From NCBI RefSeq assembly GCF_024228315.1, contig NZ_CP100454.1, positions 3,038,001-3,102,000 of the forward strand: a DNA stretch of 64,000 nucleotides. The letters are read 5' to 3'. Positions 25,638 through 32,854 of this stretch are shown here, piece after piece. Numbering within the stretch: position 1 is the first letter of the stretch; the number at the start of each line of letters is the position of its first letter. The position numbers and the translations under genes are program-made. A model generated the notes under the pieces. It made no database searches. It was not told where the DNA came from and was given only the letters and a program-made list of their open reading frames with translations. The stretch is from Halomarina pelagica (GTDB lineage Archaea > Halobacteriota > Halobacteria > Halobacteriales > Haloarculaceae).

Positions 25638-26438
25638 TCAGACCACCCCCGCAGATAGCAGGAGCGGCTGGGTGGCCGTCTGCATGAGCGAGATCCCTCC
25701 CGAGATGGACCCACCGCCACCGCCGCCAGCGCTCACGCCGATGTAGCAGGCGATCGCGCCGGCCATGAACGCGGCGAGCAGCCCGACCTGCTGTTTCAGA
25801 TCGCCGAACGTGCGATGTGCCTCAGCCGCCCGGCGGGCGTTATCGGCCGTCCGGCGGGGCGTCTCCGGCGTTCCCGCGTTCTTGAGCAGCGCGACGGTGT
25901 GCCGAACGTCGACGAGCGTGCGGCCGTTCGGGACGGTGGTGAAGGGGTTGACGAACTCGATGAGGCGGTTCTGCCCGGTGATCCGGCCGATCACGGAGCG
26001 CTCGCGCATGTCTTCGACCGATAGCGTCTCACCGCCAGCGAGTTCGCCGCCGTCGGTCATCGCGCCGTACTCTTCGGCGACCTTCGCGCTCACCGGGTTG
26101 ACGATCGCCGAGGCGTCCTCGTAGGCGATGCCAAAGTTCTTGCCGAACAGCCGGCCCATCAGCCCCGACGGGTCCTCGTAGTAGTCCTGTTCGTCGTCCT
26201 CATCGCCCACGACGACGGCTTTCGCATCGTCGTCGTACTCGCCGGCCTCGAGGACGTACTCGCCAGTCCGGCGCTCGATGAGCAGCCACGTCTTGCCCAT
26301 TCGAATCCCCGTCTTGACAAGTGCTTTCGCGAAGCTCCCGCGGATCGAGGCGGGAAGCGAGGGCGCGAGTGACAGGAGGACGATCGGGCCACAGACGACG
26401 CCGAGGCCGAAGACGGCCACGAGCATGAGCAGGCTCAC
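25638..26438 (-). CDS. Membrane protein with N- and C-terminal anchors
   Basis: 266 aa. The N-terminus is hydrophobic (MSLLMLVAVFGLGVVCGPIVLLSLAPSLPA). A long acidic cytoplasmic domain follows (residues ~30-215, including DDDAKAVVVGDEDDEQDYYEDPSG and DMRERSVIGRITGQNRLIEFVNPFTTVPNG). Two C-terminal hydrophobic segments flank a Gly-rich turn (AGAIACYIGVSAGGGGGGSISGG). No recognised family. It is adjacent to the 909-aa gene with no spacing (stop and start neighbour each other), so both are probably made in stoichiometric fashion. Confidence 0.6.
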   Translation of the reverse strand: MSLLMLVAVFGLGVVCGPIVLLSLAPSLPASIRGSFAKALVKTGIRMGKTWLLIERRTGEYVLEAGEYDDDAKAVVVGDEDDEQDYYEDPSGLMGRLFGKNFGIAYEDASAIVNPVSAKVAEEYGAMTDGGELAGGETLSVEDMRERSVIGRITGQNRLIEFVNPFTTVPNGRTLVDVRHTVALLKNAGTPETPRRTADNARRAAEAHRTFGDLKQQVGLLAAFMAGAIACYIGVSAGGGGGGSISGGISLMQTATQPLLLSAGVV

Positions 26439-26758
26439 TGCTCGAACACCTCCGGGTAGCCGCGCCGGAGATAGTTCCGGACGAGCGTCAGCGCCAGCGA
26501 CAGGGCGATCGCGAGCAGCCCGCTGAGCAGGCCGAGGTCAAGGATAGTCATGACCGGGGTGAGGGTGCTCGTCGCCGCAAGCTCCGCGCGGAAGACGGTG
26601 AGCAGGATGAGCGTATTCGCGCCGAGGAGCGTCAGCGTCATGTACTGCACCCCGAGGTCGAACAGTCCCTCTGTTGAGAGGTCAGCCACCAGTTCCGCGA
26701 CCGTCTCGCCGAACGACATCGTCTCCGCCTCGCTGTCGGGCGTGGATGTCGTTCTCAT
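26435..26758 (-). CDS. Membrane protein sharing an N-terminal module with its neighbour
   Basis: 107 aa. The N-terminus MRTTSTPDSEAETMSFGETV followed by AELVADL matches the start of the next upstream protein (MRTTTAPGSDPEGMSFGETV then AELLARL). The rest differs: here two to three hydrophobic helices (MTLTLLGANTLILLTVF; VMTILDLGLLSGLLAIALSLALTLV) and a basic end (RNYLRRGYPEVFEQ). Start overlaps upstream stop by four bases. Function unknown; the shared leader may target both proteins to the same partner. Confidence 0.6.
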   Translation of the reverse strand: MRTTSTPDSEAETMSFGETVAELVADLSTEGLFDLGVQYMTLTLLGANTLILLTVFRAELAATSTLTPVMTILDLGLLSGLLAIALSLALTLVRNYLRRGYPEVFEQ

Positions 26759-27186
26759 TCGTCCGCCACCTCGTTGTAACAGACGAGGTCATTCAGCTCG
26801 CGCGCGGCGAATATGATCGAGAGGAACAGGATGAACGACACGATCGCGATCGGTATCGTGACCGTTGGAGGGACAGGGGCCTCCAGGAGAGCGAACACCA
26901 CCAGCGCATGCAGCCCGAGCGCGACCACGGCGGGTTCATCCGCGAGCCGTGCACCAATTGCGCCGAGTTCCCGCTCGGTGCGCTCGGCCGTCGTCAGTCC
27001 GTGCACCTCCTTTGCCTCGGGGTCGTACTCGATGTGCAGGACGTCGTCTTGTTTCGACCACTTCGAGATACGCCGTCGGATCACGAACTCGACGACCGGC
27101 CGGCCGAGCCGGGCGAGCAGTTCCGCGACCGTCTCGCCGAACGACATCCCCTCCGGATCGCTTCCTGGCGCGGTCGTCGTTCTCAT
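26755..27186 (-). CDS. Membrane protein sharing an N-terminal module with its neighbour
   Basis: 143 aa. After the shared MRTTxxPxSxxExMSFGETV leader comes a soluble part (RRRISKWSKQDDVLHIEYDPEAKEVHGLTTAERTERELGAIGARL). Two hydrophobic helices follow (AVVALGLHALVVFALLEAPV; VTIPIAIVSFILFLSIIFAA) and an acidic tail. No family recognised. The four-base overlaps on both sides place it in the middle of the operon. Confidence 0.6.
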   Translation of the reverse strand: MRTTTAPGSDPEGMSFGETVAELLARLGRPVVEFVIRRRISKWSKQDDVLHIEYDPEAKEVHGLTTAERTERELGAIGARLADEPAVVALGLHALVVFALLEAPVPPTVTIPIAIVSFILFLSIIFAARELNDLVCYNEVADE

Positions 27187-27701
27187 GAGAACAGCCCTCC
27201 GAAGACGCCCCCACCGCCACGGCGCGTCTCTTCGACGCGACGGGTGGTGACCTGGTCGGCGATCTTGTCCTGCTGCCAGCCGTCGATCGACCGGCTAGCC
27301 CGGAAGAAGAACGCCATGAGCGTACTCTCGAGTTCGACCTTCTGCTTGTGCGTGAGCGCGTACCGACCGTCGGTGATGTCGTTGAGCAGCGCCCGTCGGA
27401 GGGTACCCTGGAGTTTCGAATCTTCCGGTGGGTGCATACACTCGACGTACTCGACGATGTTCCGAGCGAGGAACTTCGCCTCTTCCCGATCGGCGTTCTT
27501 GACCCGCCCGAGCAGGAAGTCCTGGCTTAGGAGGTTCTGAACCGCAACGGCTGTCTCACGGTTGATCCCCGTAGCGGTGAGTGCCTCGAGGAACTCCGCG
27601 GTTTTGAGTGCTTTTGGGTCGTTCGGTGCGGCCATGCTGAGCGCTCCGTTACTGACCGGGCGGCCGGCCTGCGGAGCGCCGTTTTTCGGTGATTGGTCCA
27701 T
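27183..27701 (-). CDS. Soluble helical protein with C-terminal GGLF motif
   Basis: 172 aa, predicted mostly helical (DPKALKTAEFLEALTATGINRETAVAVQNLLSQDFLLGRVKNADREEAKFLARNIVEYVECMHPPEDSKLQGTLRRALLND), followed by a basic stretch and a glycine-rich end, RRGGGGVFGGLFS. There is no membrane segment, unusual in this operon. The ending resembles that of the 909-aa protein (FGGLL). An internal ATG (residue 23) is an alternative start. It may be a cytoplasmic assembly or adaptor protein. Function inferred only from context. Confidence 0.6.
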   Translation of the reverse strand: MDQSPKNGAPQAGRPVSNGALSMAAPNDPKALKTAEFLEALTATGINRETAVAVQNLLSQDFLLGRVKNADREEAKFLARNIVEYVECMHPPEDSKLQGTLRRALLNDITDGRYALTHKQKVELESTLMAFFFRASRSIDGWQQDKIADQVTTRRVEETRRGGGGVFGGLFS

Positions 27702-27716
27702 ATCTGTCGCTATGAG

Positions 27717-28067
27717 TTATCTGGAAGGCGGTTCTCGGCGGTCGACCCCAGGGGTGAACGCCTGGCGAATGGTATCGCGCGCGTACCGCGTCGCGCCCTG
27801 GTCGGGGAGTCGGCCAGTCACGGCCGCCAACCCGAACACGAGCATCAGAATCGCCCCACCGATGCACAGGAACGCGAGGGCGGTGTGCTGAACCGAGACG
27901 AGCTTGGTGTCGACGGCCGTCTCGACGTTGAACGCCGAGAGCGCGAGAAACGACCACAGGAGCATCGTCGGAAACGCCCCGAGGCGTTCGTCGAGCCGTC
28001 TCGTGAGGGTGACGTACGTCGCGAGGAACGCGAACACGAGGAGGGTCTGGTAGATGCCGAGGAGCAT
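27717..28067 (-). CDS. Three-helix membrane protein
   Basis: 116 aa with hydrophobic segments MLLGIYQTLLVFAFLATYVTL, FPTMLLWSFLALSAFNV and HTALAFLCIGGAILMLVFGLAAV, and a polar basic C-terminus (RYARDTIRQAFTPGVDRREPPSR). No family recognised. Its ATG directly follows the stop of the upstream gene (one base apart). Confidence 0.55.
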   Translation of the reverse strand: MLLGIYQTLLVFAFLATYVTLTRRLDERLGAFPTMLLWSFLALSAFNVETAVDTKLVSVQHTALAFLCIGGAILMLVFGLAAVTGRLPDQGATRYARDTIRQAFTPGVDRREPPSR

Positions 28068-28520
28068 CTACAGCCACCTCGTGAGCAGGGTGACGACGGC
28101 GATCCCCGCGAGGGGGACGAGCGCGAACGAGCCGAGTTCGTAGGCGGTGCCGGTCCACCCCCGGATGCGTTCGGCGTCGACGGGCTTGTCCGCGTAGGCG
28201 TAGGAAATCGACGCCTCGCCGCCGTCGGTGGTTTTAGCCTTGTCGTACCACGTCACCGCCCCGTCGGCGGTGTCGAAGTCGTAGTCGGTGCCCTCGACGA
28301 GCTGGGTGCCGTTGAACACGACCGTCTCGTTGTCGTAATACTTGTATGCGTCAACGTCGACGCTCGTCGCGTTCGCGTAGTCGACGAGGATAGACTCGTT
28401 CTCGACGGTGCCCGTCTCGGTCGGGATGTCCTGGTACGCCGCGTGCGCGCCCATGAGCCCGACTCCGAGGGTGAGCGCGACGACGACGAGCGCGAACACT
28501 GCTGAGTGCAGTTCGTTCAT
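28068..28520 (-). CDS. Membrane protein with external beta domain
   Basis: 150 aa. An N-terminal hydrophobic helix (AVFALVVVALTLGVGLMGAHA, possibly a signal anchor) and a C-terminal helix (LGSFALVPLAGIAVVTLLTRWL) flank a beta-rich, Asp/Tyr-rich domain of about 85 residues (SVDVDAYKYYDNETVVFNGTQLVEGTDYDFDTADGAVTWYD). The domain carries several N-glycosylation sequons, consistent with exposure outside the cell. It could be a small structural or receptor protein of the particle. Confidence 0.55.
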   Translation of the reverse strand: MNELHSAVFALVVVALTLGVGLMGAHAAYQDIPTETGTVENESILVDYANATSVDVDAYKYYDNETVVFNGTQLVEGTDYDFDTADGAVTWYDKAKTTDGGEASISYAYADKPVDAERIRGWTGTAYELGSFALVPLAGIAVVTLLTRWL

Positions 28521-28550
28521 AAAGGCGAGAAGGGGGGTACCCGAACCGCG

Positions 28551-28910
28551 TTAGATCCCCCGGATCACGTTGAGGACGAGTGCCGCGACGACGACGATGA
28601 GCACGATCGGCGCGAGCTCGAACGCCGTCGCCGTCAGGCTCTCGACCTGTGCACTCGCGTTCGACAGCGGCCCCGACGTCTCGGGGAGGGCGTTGAAGAT
28701 CTGACCCAGGACGAGCACGCCCACCGCGAGCGTGACCGCGACCTGGACCATCATGCCGAAGCGCCCGGCCATCTGCCCGGACTTCAGCGTCCGTCCCTCG
28801 TCGGGGTTGTGGCCGCGAGCGTACGCGCCGGCGCAGTACACGCGGTCGAAAACTGATTCTGAACTGTTGGGCTGAGCCGCCGGGGGCGACTCGATGGCGC
28901 TACCTGCCAT
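28551..28910 (-). CDS. Two-helix membrane protein, first gene of the minus-strand operon
   Basis: 119 aa. A polar N-terminal 45 residues precede a hydrophobic helix (GMMVQVAVTLAVGVLVLGQIF). A Ser/Thr/Asn-rich loop (NALPETSGPLSNASAQVESLTATAFE) and a second helix (LAPIVLIVVVAALVLNVIRGI) follow. The small size, two helices and promoter-proximal position suggest an abundant structural membrane protein (inference). It is transcribed leftwards from the AT-rich divergent region at 28911-29066. Confidence 0.55.
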   Translation of the reverse strand: MAGSAIESPPAAQPNSSESVFDRVYCAGAYARGHNPDEGRTLKSGQMAGRFGMMVQVAVTLAVGVLVLGQIFNALPETSGPLSNASAQVESLTATAFELAPIVLIVVVAALVLNVIRGI

Positions 28911-29066
28911 ACCACCGTTAACAATACCCCGCTAGTAATATCTATCGGCTGTATGATAATACAATAGATAGAGCATGAATATTGCATGATTATGGCATCT
29001 GAATCGTCTTATCAGGTGTATAGCTAGGCGATGAATATTAATAAGATATTCCCGTCGGTATAGGTG
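28911..29066. promoter_or_regulatory. Divergent AT-rich control region of the membrane-protein cluster
   Basis: 156 bp between the leftward 16-gene set and the rightward ATPase operon, clearly AT-richer than both. It contains the near-palindrome GCATGAATATTGCATG (28973-28988) and a second ATGAATATT at 29031-29039. TATA-like words occur for both directions (TAGTAATATCTATC; ATTAATAAGATATT). The repeated ATGAATATT is a candidate operator, perhaps for the AbrB-like protein encoded first on the right. Confidence 0.5.
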
Positions 29067-29336
29067 ATGGCACAGCACCAGAGAGAGCGGAGCGACATCG
29101 AGGAGCTTCGGGGCTTGCTCGAGGGCGCGGTGGGACGCCCGCGACGCGAGCAGCGGATGGGGACGTTCAAAGTCAGACAGAGCGGCGATTCGAAGTGTGT
29201 CACGCTGTCCGCGGAACTCGAGTACGTCGACTTTCCGACGAAGGTGGGTGAGCGCGTTACCGTGTGGCTCGTTGAGGACGGAGAGAAACCGTATCTGAGA
29301 ATCGAGGCCGTCGAACGCCCCGAGGAGGGACGATGA
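29067..29336 (+). CDS. AbrB/SpoVT-like putative DNA-binding protein
   Basis: 89 aa. After a charged helix (ERSDIEELRGLLEGAVG) comes MGTFKVRQSGDSKCVTLSAELEYVDFPTKVGERVTVWLVEDGEKPYLRIEAV. This follows the swapped-hairpin AbrB pattern (strand-Gly-x-Ser-strand, a helix or loop, then a gly-x-x-val strand pair). Such proteins regulate transcription or act as antitoxins. Being the first rightward gene beside the divergent promoter, autoregulation and control of the structural operon are plausible. A GTG one codon upstream is an alternative start. Confidence 0.5.
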   Translation: MAQHQRERSDIEELRGLLEGAVGRPRREQRMGTFKVRQSGDSKCVTLSAELEYVDFPTKVGERVTVWLVEDGEKPYLRIEAVERPEEGR

Positions 29337-29851
29337 GCACCTACGGACACGAAGAGCCGTCGTCGCGACCGCGACAGGTCATTCATGACGCCCAGCAGTA
29401 TGCGTGTCGGTGGCATGAACTGTGTGTCCGGGCACATCAGGGCGTCGCTCCGGACGACGTTCCGCTCGAGGCCGCCCGGCGCATGTTCCACAGTGCGGCG
29501 ATCAACTACTGGAAGCAGATCGAGCGATTCAAACACGAATCGCATATCGCGCGTGCGTGGTCCGAGCGGGTATTGTGGACCGAAGAGGACGGCGGCGACG
29601 AGATCTCGGTGACGCTCGACGACATCGGCGAGCACTACCGCTTCCGGACGAAGACCGTCACGGTCGACGCCGGCGACATCACTACCGGGGAGACGCCGAC
29701 GACGAGCGACGTCGCGGTGTGTCTCACAATCGAGCAGGCGACGCGGCTCGTCGAAGCGCTCGACGAGATGGCCCACCGCCTCGGCTTCGACGCCTCGGTA
29801 CAGAAGGTCCGCCCGAAGGGCGTCATCGGCGACGCGGAGGAGTACGAATGA
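29333..29851 (+). CDS. Hypothetical protein upstream of the ATPase
   Basis: 172 aa, soluble. A helical N-terminal half (VIHDAQQYACRWHELCVRAHQGV... AARRMFHSAAINYWKQIERFKHESHIARAW) precedes a beta-rich half (DEISVTLDDIGEHYRFRTKTVTVDAGDI) and a helix (TIEQATRLVEALDEMAHRLGF). The ATG overlaps the previous TGA and the stop overlaps the ATPase ATG. No family recognised. Confidence 0.6.
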   Translation: MSTYGHEEPSSRPRQVIHDAQQYACRWHELCVRAHQGVAPDDVPLEAARRMFHSAAINYWKQIERFKHESHIARAWSERVLWTEEDGGDEISVTLDDIGEHYRFRTKTVTVDAGDITTGETPTTSDVAVCLTIEQATRLVEALDEMAHRLGFDASVQKVRPKGVIGDAEEYE

Positions 29852-30684
29852 GTAGCGGCACATATCACCCCTCCGACGACGAGTTTGTGTCGCCGTGGCA
29901 GCAAACCCTGCTCTATAAGCGCTGGCATCAGCGCGTGGCGGTCGGCGGACCGAACGACTTCATCATCTGTATCACGCCGTCGTCGAAAACCGGCGTCTCC
30001 GGGACGGGGAAGACGACGCTCGCGACGGTCCTCGCAAAAGAGTTCGATCTGACCGACGACGGGTTCAACGCAGAAGAGAAAGCGACGCTCGACGCGGGCG
30101 AACTGGCATACGACATCTTACCCGAGGTCGAGTCCGGATCGGCGCTCATCTTCGACGAAGCCCAGGGCGCGCCGGGAACGGCGTCAGTGAACTCTCGGCG
30201 AGGGATGACGTCGGCCGCGCTCGACGCGATCAACGGGATCCTCGCGAACCGGGATAAGCGCCTGACGCTCATTATCGTCGCCCAGCAGCTCTCGATGCTC
30301 GACAAGCTGCTCTATCCGATGATCGACGCGTGGCTCTTGATCCGAATCGAGCCGACACAGCCGAACGGGCCGCTCGTCACGCATCACAAAATCTACGTCG
30401 AAGACTACGACTTGGGTAGCCCCAAGTCGAAGACGCCCGCGCTCGAGGATCTGAGCTGGCCGGCGCTCTCTCGGCGCGACCCGGATTACCGGACGATGGA
30501 GCGTAAGAAGCAGAAAGCGAAACGCAAGCGCTCAGAGGCGGCGGATGAATTACCTGCTGAAATCCCTAAACCATTGCGCGATGAGAAGATCACGCAGATG
30601 TACGCCGCCGGCATTTCACAGAAGAAAATCGGGGAAATCTTCGATATATCCCAGTCAATGGTGTCGCAGATCGTTAATAGCTGA
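29848..30684 (+). CDS. P-loop ATPase with C-terminal helix-turn-helix
   Basis: 278 aa. Walker A GVSGTGKTT at residues 49-57; Walker B ALIFDEAQ at 99-106; a further sensor-like stretch LTLIIVAQQLSMLDKLLYPMIDAWLLIRIEP. The last 36 residues (LRDEKITQMYAAGISQKKIGEIFDISQSMVSQIVNS) are a clear helix-turn-helix. Small ATPases of this plan (Zot/FtsK-HerA-like in general look) accompany the structural genes of haloarchaeal pleolipoviruses (VP8-like) and similar elements, where they may package DNA or drive particle exit. Fusion to an HTH suggests DNA recognition. The start at 29848 is set by the four-base overlap. Confidence 0.7.
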   Translation: MSSGTYHPSDDEFVSPWQQTLLYKRWHQRVAVGGPNDFIICITPSSKTGVSGTGKTTLATVLAKEFDLTDDGFNAEEKATLDAGELAYDILPEVESGSALIFDEAQGAPGTASVNSRRGMTSAALDAINGILANRDKRLTLIIVAQQLSMLDKLLYPMIDAWLLIRIEPTQPNGPLVTHHKIYVEDYDLGSPKSKTPALEDLSWPALSRRDPDYRTMERKKQKAKRKRSEAADELPAEIPKPLRDEKITQMYAAGISQKKIGEIFDISQSMVSQIVNS

Positions 30685-30852
30685 GCCGGGAGAAACCACC
30701 CGACGACAGGCGGGTTTTCGACTATAAATTAATCACCAGAATAGGGTACAGTACGGGCAGCAATCAGGGAGAGCCGACGATCGGTAATGATAATCGTGAG
30801 ACCTCGTGTCTCGCGCCGGTACTGTTACCTATGATTACGTGAATGTCTGACT

Positions 30853-32262
30853 GTGATACCGGTAGAGTTCAGCTCGCGCGACGCCGCGAGCACGATTCGG
30901 ACGAACCCGAAGTTCCGCGGGTTCCTCGCCGACGCGGACGACGCACGGACGACCACGGTGCTCCTGAAAGAGACGACACCCGCGCCGGCGGTGAGCGAGA
31001 TCGAGGGCGAAGCGGCCGACAGTCGCGCCTACCGCGCGGACCAGTACGGCCAGGTCGACCTGACCGCAGAAGAGCGAAAACGGATCGACTTCACGCGCAC
31101 GAACGTCCCGACTGCTCGGAGCGCGAAGGCGATCGCGCAGGGCAAGGGCGTCGACGACTGGCTCGCGTACTTCGATCCTGAACTGACGGTTGACGAGCAC
31201 CGCGACGTGTTCGAGCGCGCGGTTCGAGAGGACCGCGGCGACTACGGCGGGCGTGAGCGGCTCGACGAGCGGGAGGTCGACCGCCGGCTCGCGCATGGCC
31301 ACCAGGAGCGACAGGCGAGTGAGCGCACGCGCGCGAAAGACTTCGCGTTCGGTGGGGATCGTGAAGCACAGGCGTTTCTCAGGGATGAGGGACCGCTTGG
31401 CGACGTCTTCGACATCGGGTTCGAGCGGACCGCTGGGGGGCTCTCCGGATACGGCGAAGACTTCGAGCGCCTCGAGGACGTCCACGAGGGACGCTCCTTG
31501 CGCGCGCGAACACTCGACGAGATGAACGACGCGCCTCGGACGCGCGACCCGTTTCAGTGGTCGAACTCCCCCGAGCGGTGGGACTACCCTGGCATCGACA
31601 CGGTGCAGCCCGAGCGGTTACACGCGGCGCGGTCGCGACGAGCGCGCACGCTCGACGAGAACGAGTTCGCGCCGGTTGCCGATACGAAAGAGCAGTGGGC
31701 GCACGACCCCGACCGGCTCGACTGGCCGGGCATCGATACGCCGCGGTCGTACGGCGCGACGATGGACACGCCAATCCCCGAGTCAGACCGGGGAGTGCCG
31801 GGGAGCCGTGATCGACACCCCGGCGCAGGGCTCGTCCCCGATCGGGTGCTCGACGAGCAGCTCGAGGGGACGGGCCTCGCCCCCGAGGACTTCGTTCCTG
31901 GACTCGGGCTCGAGCGCGAGGAAGACGTCGAAGAACGCGTTCGATCGCGGGGGACGCTCTTTGGGTTAGCCCCCGACGACGAGATCGACCTGGCCGACGT
32001 CGACCCGCGCGCACGGAGCGACCCACTCGGCGAGCTCGTCGACGATCGCGACCGGCAGGGTGCGCTCACCGGCTTCGGCCTCGAGGCAGACGCCACGCAG
32101 TACCGTGAGAGCCGCCTTGAGGTCGAAGCGGCGAGCGAGTTCGGCATCGATGATCGGACGTCGAGTTCGTTCGGTGTCGGGCGCGACGAGTGGAGCAGCG
32201 AGCAAGACACCCTGTTCGGCCCGGAAGTGAACCGCAAGGAGAAAGGGCTGTTTGACTTCTGA
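30853..32262 (+). CDS. Hydrophilic protein with internal repeats (469 aa)
   Basis: It starts at a GTG at 30853 (MIPVEFSSRDAASTIRTNPK). It is highly acidic, rich in Arg/Asp/Glu, with no membrane segment. Two repeats of about 45 residues lie at roughly 216-300: RARTLDExxxAPxxxxxxQW, then xxxPxRxDxPGIDT. The second half is disordered with recurrent DExEDLADVDP-like turns and ends in KEKGLFDF. It follows the ATPase by about 170 bp on the same strand. A tegument- or scaffold-like role, parallel to the 909-aa protein, is conceivable. No homology known to me. Confidence 0.6.
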   Translation: MIPVEFSSRDAASTIRTNPKFRGFLADADDARTTTVLLKETTPAPAVSEIEGEAADSRAYRADQYGQVDLTAEERKRIDFTRTNVPTARSAKAIAQGKGVDDWLAYFDPELTVDEHRDVFERAVREDRGDYGGRERLDEREVDRRLAHGHQERQASERTRAKDFAFGGDREAQAFLRDEGPLGDVFDIGFERTAGGLSGYGEDFERLEDVHEGRSLRARTLDEMNDAPRTRDPFQWSNSPERWDYPGIDTVQPERLHAARSRRARTLDENEFAPVADTKEQWAHDPDRLDWPGIDTPRSYGATMDTPIPESDRGVPGSRDRHPGAGLVPDRVLDEQLEGTGLAPEDFVPGLGLEREEDVEERVRSRGTLFGLAPDDEIDLADVDPRARSDPLGELVDDRDRQGALTGFGLEADATQYRESRLEVEAASEFGIDDRTSSSFGVGRDEWSSEQDTLFGPEVNRKEKGLFDF

Positions 32263-32319
32263 CGTTCTTTCTGATCACTAGTCCGTAAAGCATATTACAT
32301 AATCATATGACCATGGCTC

Positions 32320-32853
32320 ATGGTTGAGATCTTCTCGGTGGTCCCTATCCTAGGTCTATTTTTGAATATGTTCGGGGCTAGTCTGATGGTAGCCCCGGAT
32401 TTTCCTGACCGGCCATTTTTTAACCGCTATCGGAAAATATTATACAAGCATGATAGATGGAATTCGAAGGTTGAACCAGCTCGGTCGAAACTCGTTCCAG
32501 TGGGACCAGAAGGAGGAGTCCTAACCGATTCATCTGCTATCGAAGCAATTAAACCATTATTTCCGGAGAGTAAAATGTTCGATGGGTCATTAACAAAGAT
32601 TTGCGTCAAACAAGTACTCTCATCCAGATCGTCATACTATCCAACCATGTATGGCCTTGGGTCTAACCCCGCCTGCGAATATGAGTTAACATTTGATAAT
32701 GGATCTAAGACTACTGTAGATCGTAACTTAATACGGGCCATCCACGAGAAGAACCAGAGAAGGTATATAAAATTTGGAGTGTTTACTCTTTTTATTGGGT
32801 TTCTTCTCCAACTTATAGGTGTATTAGCAAATGTGCTCTCTTCCCTAAGCTAA
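32320..32853 (+). CDS. AT-rich membrane protein of unknown function
   Basis: 177 aa. A hydrophobic N-terminus (FSVVPILGLFLNMFGASLMVA) and C-terminus (KFGVFTLFIGFLLQLIGVLANVLSSL) flank a soluble domain of about 110 residues. Codon use is distinctly AT-richer than the genes on either side (Ile/Lys/Asn/Ser rich), suggesting a separate origin. Its stop almost touches the convergent integrase stop. No family recognised. Confidence 0.6.
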   Translation: MVEIFSVVPILGLFLNMFGASLMVAPDFPDRPFFNRYRKILYKHDRWNSKVEPARSKLVPVGPEGGVLTDSSAIEAIKPLFPESKMFDGSLTKICVKQVLSSRSSYYPTMYGLGSNPACEYELTFDNGSKTTVDRNLIRAIHEKNQRRYIKFGVFTLFIGFLLQLIGVLANVLSSLS

Positions 32854-32854
32854 A

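Noticed and set aside
18292-32262. Type IV secretion, archaellum or tailed-phage morphogenesis cluster
   Set aside because: No VirB4/VirD4-type, FlaI/FlaJ-type, terminase, portal, protease-scaffold or tape-measure sequence was recognised among the proteins.
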